DNA from: Flammeovirgaceae bacterium UBA4465
GTDB lineage: Bacteria; Bacteroidota; Bacteroidia; Cytophagales; Cyclobacteriaceae
Direction: 5' to 3'
Length of the DNA stretch: 64,000 bases
Assembly: GCA_905182375.1 (NCBI GenBank)
Contig: CAJJBF010000005.1
Span: 1-64,000, forward strand
Shown: positions 27,060-36,370 of the stretch, in pieces
Layout: each line of letters begins with the position of its first letter
Numbering within the stretch: position 1 is the stretch's first letter
Position numbers and translations under genes: made by a program
The notes under the pieces: generated by a model
What the model was told of the DNA's origin: nothing
Seen by the model: only the letters and a program-made list of their open reading frames with translations
The model's database searches: none

Positions 27060-28853
27060 TTAATTCAATCGCTTAAGCCTAAAATCTTGCATTTCTATGA
27101 TGGGTACTACTTGATTATCTCGCGTACCTGGATACCAATTTCCCTCCATTAGATATCCTTCCATCAAATCCATATTCAAACTGTTTTGGAAATACTTTCC
27201 ATATTCATTCAACTTACCTCCAATGAACATGATGAATTCATAGCCCAAATGATGATAAGTTGAAGGTGACTGATGAAATTCAGAAAGAAAATCGTCTCTG
27301 AATTGCTCATATACTAACGACTCTTTATCAATAAAATCGTCAACCGCCAGCTTCACATTAAGTTTTTGTAGTAGTTCATAGTTTACCGTTCGCTCAAAAA
27401 ACCAATTACCATAACCGTAAACACTTACCTTTTCATCACGATCTACGAGCGCTCCCAATAAGTTATTGATGACCGCACTTGACTCAGTAGCTATAAACAT
27501 ATGGTTAATAGAATCCTTTGGAAAAATAAATTTATCTTCATAGGCAACCAACCATTTGCCCGTTTCTTGATCAATCAAATAATCAGCTACCTTATCCGCG
27601 TAAATGATTTTTCTTCCTAATATTTCGGAAATTGAATCAGCCTCATTTTTTGTATAGTATACCTTCTTTGTTTCTATCCAATCATCCAACAGAAGCTTTG
27701 AACTATTCTCATCCAAATGTTTGAATCCCAATATGTTAAACCCTTTTTCCTCTAGAAAATCCCGATAAACCTGTCCTGATATTGAATCTCGATCATTTTG
27801 ATAAAATATGACGACATTCTTGTTGGTATCAGATTCAGCCACAAACTCAGCCAACTTAAGTGCAACAGTTTTGGATTTGGGCTTAAACATAAAAGCAAAA
27901 GGATTATCCTCAATGAATTCTTCGTTGTTGGTAAACGGATTGATAATATTGATACTATCCTTTATTGAAAGCGATTTGACACTACTTATAGGGCCTGCGT
28001 ACAAAGGTCCCACAATAAGATCTGCCTCATTCAAATAAGGCAACAAAGTATCTGTGGTGCTTTGCGACTTTTGTGTGTCAAAATCATAAAAATTTAATTG
28101 GATACCTTTAGACCTAAGGACAGCTTGTCCGTGCAGCATACCTTGATAAAATTCAATGATTACTTTATTTCTGATGACTGTATTCGGATTTCCTAGGGAG
28201 TCAAACATGAAAGGTAAAGTCACTGCAATCGCATAAGAAGATGCATATTCATCTTTTAGACTCCCATTAACTAAATTTTCATTGGTGAAATTATATTTAG
28301 ATTTCAATTGATTGACGATGGGTACATATTCAGATAAGTCTTTTTCAATGATTAATTTTCTCGCTAAAATCAGTGACAAGTGACGGTAATTAGGATGCGC
28401 TCTATTGTGTTCAAGCAAATCTGTCACGGATAAATCCACACAGTATTTGTTGATTACCCGTGATGAAAATTCCGAATCGCTAGCAAGAGCATTGTAACGA
28501 TCTAAATAATTAAAGGCAACGGCAGACTCATTCAACTCAAAATATGATAAGGTTAGCCAATAAAACACCTCGTCTTGTTCTGGCCAATTGGGGAATTTCT
28601 TTTCAATTTGTTCCCAATTGTCAATGGCCCTTTTATAATCCGCGCTCTTACTGTAACACAAGCCTTTAAAAAAATAGGCATAAACACCAAGTTGAGAGTC
28701 GGTTTTCAATACTTCAAAAGCGCTCATCGCGGATCTAAGCTGTTGATTTGACATCAACCTTTTGGCTTCATTGAATTCATCTCTTGGATTAGACTGCCCT
28801 AAGCCCATCAAAGTATTCAATAATAAAAACAATATGGTTATTCCTTTCAGCAT
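27060..28853 (-). CDS. Periplasmic-binding-fold protein with TPR region (LpoA/amino-acid-binding-like)
   Basis: About 597 residues. A signal peptide ([20 protein letters not shown]) is followed by tetratricopeptide-like helices (about 20-150; for example AYFFKGLCYSKSADYKRAID). Then comes a type I periplasmic-binding fold (about 200-580; VTLPFMFDSLG, NEADLIVGPLYAGPISSVKS, NKNVVIFYQNDRDSISGQVY). TPR plus this fold is the layout of penicillin-binding-protein activator LpoA, and also of Bacteroidota 'ABC substrate-binding' proteins; ligand and partner are unknown. The ATG at 28853 overlaps the guaA stop by one base (TAATG). Confidence 0.78.
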   Translation of the reverse strand: MLKGITILFLLLNTLMGLGQSNPRDEFNEAKRLMSNQQLRSAMSAFEVLKTDSQLGVYAYFFKGLCYSKSADYKRAIDNWEQIEKKFPNWPEQDEVFYWLTLSYFELNESAVAFNYLDRYNALASDSEFSSRVINKYCVDLSVTDLLEHNRAHPNYRHLSLILARKLIIEKDLSEYVPIVNQLKSKYNFTNENLVNGSLKDEYASSYAIAVTLPFMFDSLGNPNTVIRNKVIIEFYQGMLHGQAVLRSKGIQLNFYDFDTQKSQSTTDTLLPYLNEADLIVGPLYAGPISSVKSLSIKDSINIINPFTNNEEFIEDNPFAFMFKPKSKTVALKLAEFVAESDTNKNVVIFYQNDRDSISGQVYRDFLEEKGFNILGFKHLDENSSKLLLDDWIETKKVYYTKNEADSISEILGRKIIYADKVADYLIDQETGKWLVAYEDKFIFPKDSINHMFIATESSAVINNLLGALVDRDEKVSVYGYGNWFFERTVNYELLQKLNVKLAVDDFIDKESLVYEQFRDDFLSEFHQSPSTYHHLGYEFIMFIGGKLNEYGKYFQNSLNMDLMEGYLMEGNWYPGTRDNQVVPIIEMQDFRLKRLN

Positions 28854-30382
28854 TACTCCCACTCTATGGTTGCAGGTGGTTTAGAAGAGATGTCATATAC
28901 CACCCTATTGACTCCCTTGACTTTATTTATAATGTGATTAGACATGCGACCCAAAAATTCATACGGCAAATAACACCAATCTGCAGTCATGCCATCTAAG
29001 CTAGATACCGCCCTTAATGCGACTACCTGCTCATAAGTCCGCTCATCACCCATCACCCCAACGGACTGAACTGGAAGCAACATAGCCCCTGCCTGCCAGA
29101 CCTGATGATAGAGGCCTTCATCTTTAAGTCCTTGAATAAAAATATGATCTACTTCCTGAAGGATACGTACCTTTTCAGCATTGATGCTTCCTAAAATACG
29201 TATGCCTAATCCTGGCCCGGGAAAAGGATGCCTTCCTAAGATCTCTTTTGAAATATCAAGGGTGGCCCCAACCTTTCGCACTTCGTCTTTAAACAAAGTG
29301 TTTAATGGTTCCAATACCTTTAAATTCATTTTTTCTGGCAAGCCACCGACGTTGTGATGTGATTTGATGGTTACAGAAGTCCCATTTACGGAAACGGACT
29401 CTATGACATCAGGATAAATTGTTCCTTGACCGAGCCATTTAACATTTTTGATCTTTTTAGCTTCTTGCTCAAAGACATCAATAAATACACGTCCAATGGC
29501 TTTTCGTTTGGCCTCAGGTTCTTCCAAACCCTCCAATGCGTCATAGAACAATGATTTAGCATCAAAGCCTTTCACATTCAAACCTAATCCTTTGTATGAA
29601 TCCAGAACATCCTCGAATTCGTTTTTACGAAGCAATCCGTTGTCTACGAATATACAATACAAATTTTCACCTATGGCCTTGTCTATCAATACTGCGGCGA
29701 CCGAACTATCCACACCCCCTGACAACCCCATCACAACCTTGTCATTACCTATTTTTTCTTTCAATTTAGCTATGGTAGACTCTGCGAAGAGATCTGGAGT
29801 CCATGATTGACTCGCCCCACATATTTTTACAATGAAATTTTCAATCAGCTGCTTACCTTGTTCAGAATGTGTCACTTCTGGATGAAATTGAATGCCATAA
29901 ACAGATCTATCCTTCCATTTAAAGGCCGCAACAGGTATATTTTCAGTAGAGGCTATTTGTTCAAATACCTCAGGTAACTCCACGATGGTATCTCCATGAG
30001 ACATCCATACCGTACTCCCAACATTAACTTGACTCAATAAATCTGTCACATCCTTCACTTGATTCAACTTGGCTCGCCCATATTCTCTATGCGCAGATTT
30101 GGCCACTTTTCCTCCCATCTTTTTGGCTAACAATTGGGCACCATAACAAACGCCCAATAAAGGTAAATTTCCAAAAACTTCAAGCGCCACATCCGGTGCC
30201 TCTTCATCCAGAACAGAACAAGGACTTCCCGATAAAATAACGCCAATGAAGCTGTCAAGAGCCACTTCATTTGATTTATTAAAAGGATGAATTTCACAGT
30301 ATACATTTAATTCTCGAACCCTTCGAGCAATCAATTGTGTATATTGGGAACCAAAATCAATGATCAGGATTTTATCTAACAT
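28853..30382 (-). CDS. guaA: GMP synthase (glutamine-hydrolysing)
   Basis: A 509-residue enzyme that aminates XMP to GMP using glutamine and ATP. The glutaminase half carries GVCYGAQLL (nucleophile Cys79) and [11 protein letters not shown] (His/Glu of the triad). The ATP-pyrophosphatase half carries [15 protein letters not shown] (P-loop). The C-terminal dimerisation domain ends with KPPATIEWE. The first ATG lies four bases after a perfect -7 box, which suggests an almost leaderless mRNA. It heads the guaA-LpoA-like-hemL operon. Confidence 0.96.
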   Translation of the reverse strand: MLDKILIIDFGSQYTQLIARRVRELNVYCEIHPFNKSNEVALDSFIGVILSGSPCSVLDEEAPDVALEVFGNLPLLGVCYGAQLLAKKMGGKVAKSAHREYGRAKLNQVKDVTDLLSQVNVGSTVWMSHGDTIVELPEVFEQIASTENIPVAAFKWKDRSVYGIQFHPEVTHSEQGKQLIENFIVKICGASQSWTPDLFAESTIAKLKEKIGNDKVVMGLSGGVDSSVAAVLIDKAIGENLYCIFVDNGLLRKNEFEDVLDSYKGLGLNVKGFDAKSLFYDALEGLEEPEAKRKAIGRVFIDVFEQEAKKIKNVKWLGQGTIYPDVIESVSVNGTSVTIKSHHNVGGLPEKMNLKVLEPLNTLFKDEVRKVGATLDISKEILGRHPFPGPGLGIRILGSINAEKVRILQEVDHIFIQGLKDEGLYHQVWQAGAMLLPVQSVGVMGDERTYEQVVALRAVSSLDGMTADWCYLPYEFLGRMSNHIINKVKGVNRVVYDISSKPPATIEWE

Positions 30383-30386
30383 GTTA

Positions 30387-30394
30387 CAAAATTA
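30387..30394 (-). promoter_or_regulatory. -7 element of guaA, very short leader
   Basis: On the minus strand TAATTTTG (exact TAnnTTTG) ends four bases before the guaA ATG at 30382. A TTTT is present 18 bases upstream. Transcription would start at or next to the start codon. The 42-base gap also serves the divergent Crp-like gene. Confidence 0.5.
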
Positions 30395-30424
30395 ATAGAA
30401 TCTAATCAGCATAAAAGCCCTAGT

Positions 30425-31013
30425 ATGATTTTAACAGAAAAAAGAATGTCTAAGTCAGAGCTTCAAAAAATATTGAAATCATTCTTCCCTAACTTAGAAG
30501 AAGAGTCTCTGGATGCCTTTATGAAGCATGCTTCATATTTGAAATCTACCAAGGGTACAAAATTAATTTCTGAAGGAAAGAGACATCGTTATTTCTACTT
30601 AATCTTAAATGGAGGGGTCAAATCTTACTATTCAAAAGAATCAACGAGAAGTATGCATGTGGTTCGCATTCGAAAAGGAAGTTATTGGAACAATTACAAC
30701 ATATGAAGGCTTACCATCTAAAGAAACGATTGAATTATTAGAGGATTCAGAATTGATAAAATTCAATATCGAAAAAATAAAAGAGCTAACACTAACAGAT
30801 TTATCCATTAGTCACCTGATGAATGGTATTATCATAGAACATACCCTATATCTTGAGGAAAGACTTTATCAATTGCAGTTCATGACCAGTAAAAAACGCT
30901 ATAAAGTACTTTATGAATCGACTCCCGAAATATTTCAAGAAGTCTCCCTTACTGACATCGCATCATATCTAGGAGTAACTAGAGAAACGTTGAGTAGAAT
31001 AAGATCTAAGTAA
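30425..31013 (+). CDS. Crp/Fnr-family transcriptional regulator (one frameshift)
   Basis: About 195 residues. The N-terminal cyclic-nucleotide-binding barrel contains HASYLKSTKGTKLISEGK and YFYLILNGGVKSYYSKES. The frame changes at about 30640-30650 and continues as REVCMWFAFEKEVIGTI. The C-terminal helix-turn-helix is SLTDIASYLGVTRETLSRI. There is no conserved Cys cluster, so an Fe-S oxygen sensor is unlikely. Many Bacteroidota members are effector-free or bind unknown ligands. Genes nearby that it may control are guaA (divergent, 42 bases) and the amine oxidase (same strand, about 80 bases downstream). Confidence 0.83.
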
Positions 31014-31095
31014 TTGCTTTGTGATAAATGTCAAATGAATTCAGATGAGAATCAATTAATCTTGCGTCTTGATGATTTTTAAAATATCTACACAC

Positions 31096-32347
31096 ATGAA
31101 AGAACTAATTAAAATTAAATCTCTTGTTTCATTATTATTTCTCATTCTTCCATTTTCATTTATGGCCTGCAACAAAGATGAAAATCCAAATACTTTTGGG
31201 AATACCGAAAACGAGCTTCAAGGAAATATCGAAAATGGGTTTCAAGGAAATGTAATCATCGTAGGTGCAGGAGCTTCTGGATTAGCTGCTGCCAAAAAAT
31301 TGGAAGAGGAAGGAATTAGCTATCAAATATTAGAAGCAACTGACAAACTTGGTGGTAGGATCCAGAAAAACGAAAATTTCGCAGATTTTCCTATCGATTT
31401 AGGTGCTGAGTGGATTCATGAAGATAAATCAATTCTAAACTATTTAATAGATAAACCAGAGAATGAACCAAATGTTGAGACTATTTTATATCAACCCATG
31501 AATGTTCAGCTGGCAGTTGGTAATATTATTTCACAAATTCCAAAGGAAGAAATGGTAGATTACTATGCAAATTATATAACAGAATATAAATTTAAGAGTA
31601 CTACGTGGTATGATTTTATTCATGAAAACTTTGTGCAAAATATCGAGCAAAATATTATCTATAATGCTAGAATTACAACTATAGATTATACGGGAGATCA
31701 AGTGGTATTAACGACAGAAAACGGCACGGAATACCAAGCTGATAAAGTCATTTTAACTGTTTCAGTTGGTGTGCTTAGATCGAATGCTATTACTTTTAAC
31801 CCTCCATTACCCACAAAAAAAATCAAGGCTATACAAGATGTTGAGTTTTTGCCAGGGTTTAAATTGTTTATGCAGTTTTCTGATCAATTTTATCCAGATG
31901 TTATTTCATCTGAAACAAGTAGTGGAGAAAAAACATATTATGATGCTGCTTATGGTAAGGAATCGCAAGATCATGTTTTAGGGTTATTGTCTACAGGTAT
32001 TTCAGCTCAAGAATATTATTTATTGGGCAATTCAGATTCAATTGTAAGTTCTGTAATTCAAGAGTTAGATGGTTATTTTAACGGACTTGCCTCTCAAAAT
32101 TATCTAGGATCTTATATATACGAGGATTGGGGTCAACATACCTTTACCCAAGGGACTTGGACATCTGATTTTGAGAAATCATCTATAAAATTAAATGACT
32201 CTCTTGATGATAAAGTGTATTTTGCTGGAGAAACTTATTATACTCATGGATTATCACCCCCAAGTTCGAGGTTTTTATATAATCCGCGGCTCCGTGCAAA
32301 GTGCTATACTATCGGGTTATGATGTTGTCGAGAAAATATTAGAGTAA
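31096..32347 (+). CDS. Exported FAD-dependent amine oxidase, probable lipoprotein (3' frameshift)
   Basis: About 417 residues. I start at the ATG at 31096, giving a signal peptide with a lipobox-like FSFMAC end. After a short low-complexity linker (two near-repeats ENELQGN/ENGFQGN) the FAD-binding Rossmann motif NVIIVGAGASGLAAAKKLEE appears (about 55). Then come the family motifs LGGRIQ and LGAEWIH, and FAGETYYTHG near the end. The open frame ends unusually at 32322. A one-base change in the CCCCC at 32257-32261 restores VQSAILSGYDVVEKILE and a stop at 32345. The substrate may be a polyamine or another amine; unknown. No Tat twin-arginine motif is seen. Confidence 0.8.
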
Positions 32348-32361
32348 TTATATACAACACA

Positions 32362-32389
32362 ACAACTAGCTACAACAATGGCTAGTTGT
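32362..32389 (+). terminator. Stem-loop after the amine oxidase gene
   Basis: A perfect 9-bp stem ACAACTAGC/GCTAGTTGT with a 10-base loop, 15 bases after the reconstructed stop. It has no T-run, so termination is uncertain; it could be a processing or mobile-element site instead. Confidence 0.4.
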
Positions 32390-32848
32390 GGCTGCTATTT
32401 GCATCGATTTGAGCAGTCAGAGACTATTCAAAAGTAAAGTTCCAGAAGAAATTTTTGTAATTTCATTATCACAACTACACATATTCAAGACTGTTAAAGG
32501 TAATTATACCATCATGATCCACAAATGAAAGCCTGCGCCAAGCCTAGTTGTTTTATTTATTTTACTAGTAAGTGAGAGCAGTAGATACTGTTCAAGAGAA
32601 TGTCGTGATACAAAAAAAGCTTTAGTGGAGGACAAGAAAGTGGATACAAAAAACCAAAGATTCCTTCAGTTCAAGATAAATATAATCACGACTATAGGTT
32701 TGCCTTTTCTTCTAGCATGAAAGATCAGTTAACTTGCATTCAATAGCATGAGAAGCGCGATAAAGGGCTAAAGAAAAGAGAAAAAATGATGCAGTTTTAA
32801 CCTTAAAATTGACTTAACAAATTCATTCCACCAATCTTCTACCCGTAC

Positions 32849-32880
32849 TTTGAAAAGACTAAAAAAGTGCCTATAATTGC
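32849..32880 (+). promoter_or_regulatory. Promoter of the HAD-DUF4159 operon, shared 20-bp element
   Basis: TTTG (32849-32852), 19 bases, then TATAATTG (32872-32879), one mismatch to TAnnTTTG. The 20-mer AAAAAAGTGCCTATAATTGC at 32861-32880 recurs exactly at 61610-61629 before pgi. The leader to the HAD gene is about 110 bases. Confidence 0.55.
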
Positions 32881-32996
32881 TCAATAAGTAGGTTATTTTC
32901 TAAATTAATTATTGCATAAAATTCGTTTATTTAGCATCAATAAGTTGAACCAAACTTCTGAAGCCATCCTTATTACTCATCTAAAAAGTTCAAAAA

Positions 32997-33653
32997 ATGC
33001 AGAATAAACAAAGAATTGGATTGCTCTTCGATATGGATGGAGTCATCATTGACAATCATATATATCACTACAAAGCCTGGCAAGCATTGGCCAAAACTTA
33101 TGATCTAGATCTAAATGAAGAAGATTATCGAAATCACATGAATGGCAGAACGATCGGGGAAGTCGTCAGGTTTCTCCAAAAAAATGCCTCAGAAGAAGAA
33201 GTAAAAAGAATCGGAATAGAAAAGGAAGTCCTCTATCGTGATTTATATCAACCTTTTTTAACGCCTACCAAAGGATTGTGGAGCTTCCTAAGTAATGCAC
33301 AAGAACACAAAATTCCTATGTGCATAGGCACCAGCGCGCCTAAAGAAAATGTCAGTTTTACCATAAACGGATTGGGCATCGGTCATTATTTTAAAACGAT
33401 TCTTGATGATCGATCAGTAACCAAAGGAAAGCCCCATCCAGAAATATATCAAAAATGTGCCCAGTCTATAGGATTACCCAATGAACAATGTATCGTTTTT
33501 GAAGATGCGCTCGCAGGTATCGAAGCAGGAAAAGCGGCAGGATCAAAAGTGATAGCTTTGGCCACTTCGCACGAAAGATCAGCATTAAATGCTGATCTGG
33601 TCATCAATGACTTTTCTGAAATCAATATTCAAACGTTGTATGATTTATTTTAA
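32997..33653 (+). CDS. HAD-superfamily hydrolase, beta-phosphoglucomutase-like
   Basis: A 218-residue HAD protein. Motif I is LLFDMDGVIIDN (the nucleophile and acid/base aspartates), motif II IGTSAPKEN, motif III a lysine in TKGKPHPEIY, motif IV VFEDALAGIEAG. The cap is the small helical type of beta-PGM-like enzymes (NHMNGRTIGEVVRFL). The position of a DxD-GV nucleophile fits beta-phosphoglucomutase or a sugar-phosphate phosphatase; the substrate is not fixed. It shares a promoter element with pgi. The DUF4159 ATG follows the stop immediately. Confidence 0.88.
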   Translation: MQNKQRIGLLFDMDGVIIDNHIYHYKAWQALAKTYDLDLNEEDYRNHMNGRTIGEVVRFLQKNASEEEVKRIGIEKEVLYRDLYQPFLTPTKGLWSFLSNAQEHKIPMCIGTSAPKENVSFTINGLGIGHYFKTILDDRSVTKGKPHPEIYQKCAQSIGLPNEQCIVFEDALAGIEAGKAAGSKVIALATSHERSALNADLVINDFSEINIQTLYDLF

Positions 33654-34319
33654 ATGAAAAAAAGAAATATTTATGGGATGATCCTACTTGTCATTTTATC
33701 TGCTCGGGTCTCACTTGCACAAGAAATGAAAATTGCCCGATTAAAATATGATGGCGGCGGTGATTGGTATGCAAACAGAACGGCACTGCCAAATTTGATC
33801 GCCTTCACTAATGAAAATATAAAAACAGATTTGTATAAAAATGAAGATCAGGTGGACGCAGGTAGCCCTGATCTGTTTTTGTATCCCTATGTTTACATGA
33901 CGGGTCATGGAAATGTCGATTTCAACGCTATCCAATCCAGTAATCTCAGAAAATATCTGACCTCCGGTGGCTTCCTTCACATTGATGATAATTATGGTTT
34001 AGATCCCTTTATTCGACTAGAGATTAAAAAAGTATTTCCAAATAACGAGTGGGTAGAACTTCCTTTTGATCACGAAATCTACCATCAATATTATGATTTT
34101 GATAGAGGTCTTCCCAAAATTCACCAACATGACGGGCAGCCCCCACAAGGTTTTGGGATATTCCATGAAGGCAAACTCGTTGTCTTTTACACCTATGAAT
34201 GTGATCTAGGCAATGGTTGGGAAGATGCCTCCATACATAATGATCCTGCAGATGTAAGGTTGAAGGCGTTGAAGATGGGCGCAAATATAATTTCCTACGC
34301 TTTCAGTGCGAATTTATAG
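33654..34319 (+). CDS. DUF4159 secreted protein
   Basis: 221 residues with a signal peptide (MILLVILSARVSLA). The body matches DUF4159: ARLKYDGGGDWYANRTALPN, DLFLYPYVYMTGHGNVDF, LTSGGFLHIDDNYGLDPF and a C-terminal GKLVVFYTYECDLGNGW. The fold is thought to be glutaminase/flavodoxin-like, and the function is unknown. These proteins often neighbour MoxR-BatA gene clusters. The gene has no space to the HAD gene and is co-transcribed. Confidence 0.88.
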   Translation: MKKRNIYGMILLVILSARVSLAQEMKIARLKYDGGGDWYANRTALPNLIAFTNENIKTDLYKNEDQVDAGSPDLFLYPYVYMTGHGNVDFNAIQSSNLRKYLTSGGFLHIDDNYGLDPFIRLEIKKVFPNNEWVELPFDHEIYHQYYDFDRGLPKIHQHDGQPPQGFGIFHEGKLVVFYTYECDLGNGWEDASIHNDPADVRLKALKMGANIISYAFSANL

Positions 34320-34417
34320 TTCATTAGAATATTTCTTTAAATAAAGCCTTTCGTAAATTTTTTATTTCAATTAGAGAATGCTGTCTACATATCCTAGTCG
34401 AACTCCTATCCACTGAT

Positions 34418-34425
34418 TATATTTG
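34418..34425 (+). promoter_or_regulatory. -7 element of mtaB, very short leader
   Basis: TATATTTG is an exact TAnnTTTG match ending seven bases before the ATG at 34433. The leader would be only a few bases. No clear TTG at -33. Confidence 0.5.
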
Positions 34426-34432
34426 CATTAGA

Positions 34433-35756
34433 ATGAAAAAAGTTGCTTTCTATACGCTGGGCTGTAAGTTGAATTTTTCGGAAACATCAACCATCGCAAG
34501 ATCCTTTGAAGCCAGGGGCTATCGCAAAGTACCCTTTGATCAAGCTCCGGATATCTTCATTATTAATACCTGTTCTGTAACGGATAATGCAGATAAAAAA
34601 TGTGCTAAAATAGTTCGTGAAGCTAAAAAAATCGCGCCTGAATCTTTTGTGGCCATCATAGGTTGCTATGCCCAACTGAAACCCAAAGAAATCATTAATA
34701 TTTTAGGCGTTGATGCCGTTTTGGGTGCTGCTGAAAAATTTAGAATGTTTGATTATATCGAGGAATTCATCCCTCAATCCAAAACTCAAGTTTTTACTTC
34801 CGAAATCAAAACTGCCGATGTCTTTAATGCGTCTCATTCTTATGGAGATAGAACTCGAACATTCCTTAAAGTCCAAGACGGCTGCAATTATAAATGTGCC
34901 TTCTGCACCATTCCTTTAGCCAGAGGTAAAAGCCGAAGTGAATCTATCGAGAACATACTTAATCAAGCCAACCAAATTGCTAGAACGGAAGTAAAAGAAA
35001 TAGTCCTGACGGGAGTCAATATTGGAGATTTTGGCATTCAAGGAGGAAAGCGAAAAGAAAAGTTCATCGATCTACTTAAAGCACTAGACAATGTTGAAGG
35101 CATTGATAGATTTAGAATCTCTTCGATAGAGCCCAACTTATTAACTGAGAAAATCATTGATTTTGTAGCGAAATCGAAAAGGTTTGTCCCCCATTTTCAT
35201 ATTCCACTTCAATCAGGAAGTGACCTCATATTGCATGATATGAAGCGAAGATATGATACAAGTTTATATGCTGAACGTATTAAAAAAATTAAAAAAATCA
35301 TGCCTCATTGCTGTATTGGAGTCGATGTCATCACAGGCTTTCCTGGTGAAACTAAAGCAGAATATTTGAAGACTTATGATTTTTTACGTGAATTGGATGT
35401 TTCTTATCTTCATGTATTTACCTATTCTGAAAGAGAGAACACAAGGGCCTTTAACATGGCGAATCCGGTACCTAAAAAAGAAAGACAGGAACGATCTGTT
35501 ATGCTTAGAACACTCTCTGAAAAGAAAAAGAGGTACTTTTATGAAACCCAAAGAAGACCAAATAAGAACGGTTTTATTTGAAGACAATATTGAAGATGGG
35601 GAGATGCAAGGCTATACAGAGAACTATGTTCGTATTACTGCAAAATATGATCCGATGCTCATCAATGAACTAAAAAAAGTAAGATTGTCTGAGTTGGATA
35701 AAAAAGGCACCTTTCAAGTCTTAGAAATAGAAGAATATTTACCCATCCTTAAATAG
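34433..35756 (+). CDS. mtaB: tRNA t6A37 methylthiotransferase MtaB (one frameshift)
   Basis: About 440 residues. The enzyme adds a methylthio group to N6-threonylcarbamoyladenosine at tRNA position 37. N-terminal UPF0004 domain: TLGCKLNFSE, NTCSVTDNADKKC, IGCYAQL (one cluster, three Cys). Radical-SAM domain: DGCNYKCAFCTIPLARGKSR (CxxxCxxC). At 35550-35552 an extra A in AAA breaks the frame. The second frame continues with QIRTVLFEDNIEDGEMQGYTE, the C-terminal TRAM domain, to 35756. All catalytic Cys are present. A consensus error is likely. Confidence 0.92.
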
Positions 35757-35761
35757 AAAGT

Positions 35762-36370
35762 ATGAAACTCATTTGCATAGGCCGCAATTATGTGAAGCAT
35801 ATCGAAGAACTGGGAAATGAAAAACCAGAAAGCCCCATTATTTTCTTGAAGCCAGACTCGGCACTCATCAAAAACAATGATCCTTTTTACTATCCTGACT
35901 TTTCGACCGATATCCACTACGAAGTTGAAATTTTGGTTAAAATTAAAAAAGTCGGTAAATCTATTCCTGCCAACTTTGCACACAAGTATTACGACGAAAT
36001 TGGATTGGGCATTGATTTAACCGCTAGAGACCTACAAAGTAAAGCCAAAGCTAAAGGCTTGCCATGGGATCTAGCTAAGGGGTTCAATGGCTCAGCTCCC
36101 ATTTCGAACTTTATCAATAAGCATCCTTTTAACGTACAAGACCTCAACTTTTCATTGAAATTGAATAGCATTACCGTTCAATCGTCTAATACTTCGCTTA
36201 TGCTGTGGTCTATTGATCAAATGATTGCCTACGTATCCCAATATATGACTTTAAAAAAGGGAGATATATTGTTTACTGGCACTCCTGAAGGCGTAGGGCC
36301 CATCAAAATTGGAGATCAACTTGAAGGCTTTATTGAATCCCAAAATATGTTTCATTTTGAGATACGTTAG
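35762..36370 (+). CDS. Fumarylacetoacetate hydrolase family protein
   Basis: A 202-residue single-domain FAH-fold enzyme. The motifs are MKLICIGRNYVKHIEELGNE, IFLKPDSALI, the metal ligands in IHYEVEILVKI (E-x-E), LGIDLTARDLQ, and GDILFTGTPEGVGPI near the end. Small FAH proteins act on 2-keto acids or acylpyruvates, including oxaloacetate tautomerase/decarboxylase types. The exact substrate is unknown. It starts five bases after mtaB and overlaps the M23 gene. Confidence 0.9.
   Translation: MKLICIGRNYVKHIEELGNEKPESPIIFLKPDSALIKNNDPFYYPDFSTDIHYEVEILVKIKKVGKSIPANFAHKYYDEIGLGIDLTARDLQSKAKAKGLPWDLAKGFNGSAPISNFINKHPFNVQDLNFSLKLNSITVQSSNTSLMLWSIDQMIAYVSQYMTLKKGDILFTGTPEGVGPIKIGDQLEGFIESQNMFHFEIR

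Larger units (their letters stand above)
32348..32996. other. Intergenic region, no convincing gene
   Basis: About 650 bases. Besides the stem-loop at 32362 and the promoter at 32849-32879 I see no open frame that looks coding. The sequence has short charged fragments (for example around 32620-32700) in changing frames, which could be the relic of a lost gene but match nothing I recognise. Confidence 0.45.

Noticed and set aside
32362..32389. Integron attC site
   Set aside because: The stem is perfect and symmetric, without the unpaired extrahelical bases and the RYYYAAC/GTTRRRY core boxes expected of attC; no integrase or cassette is present.
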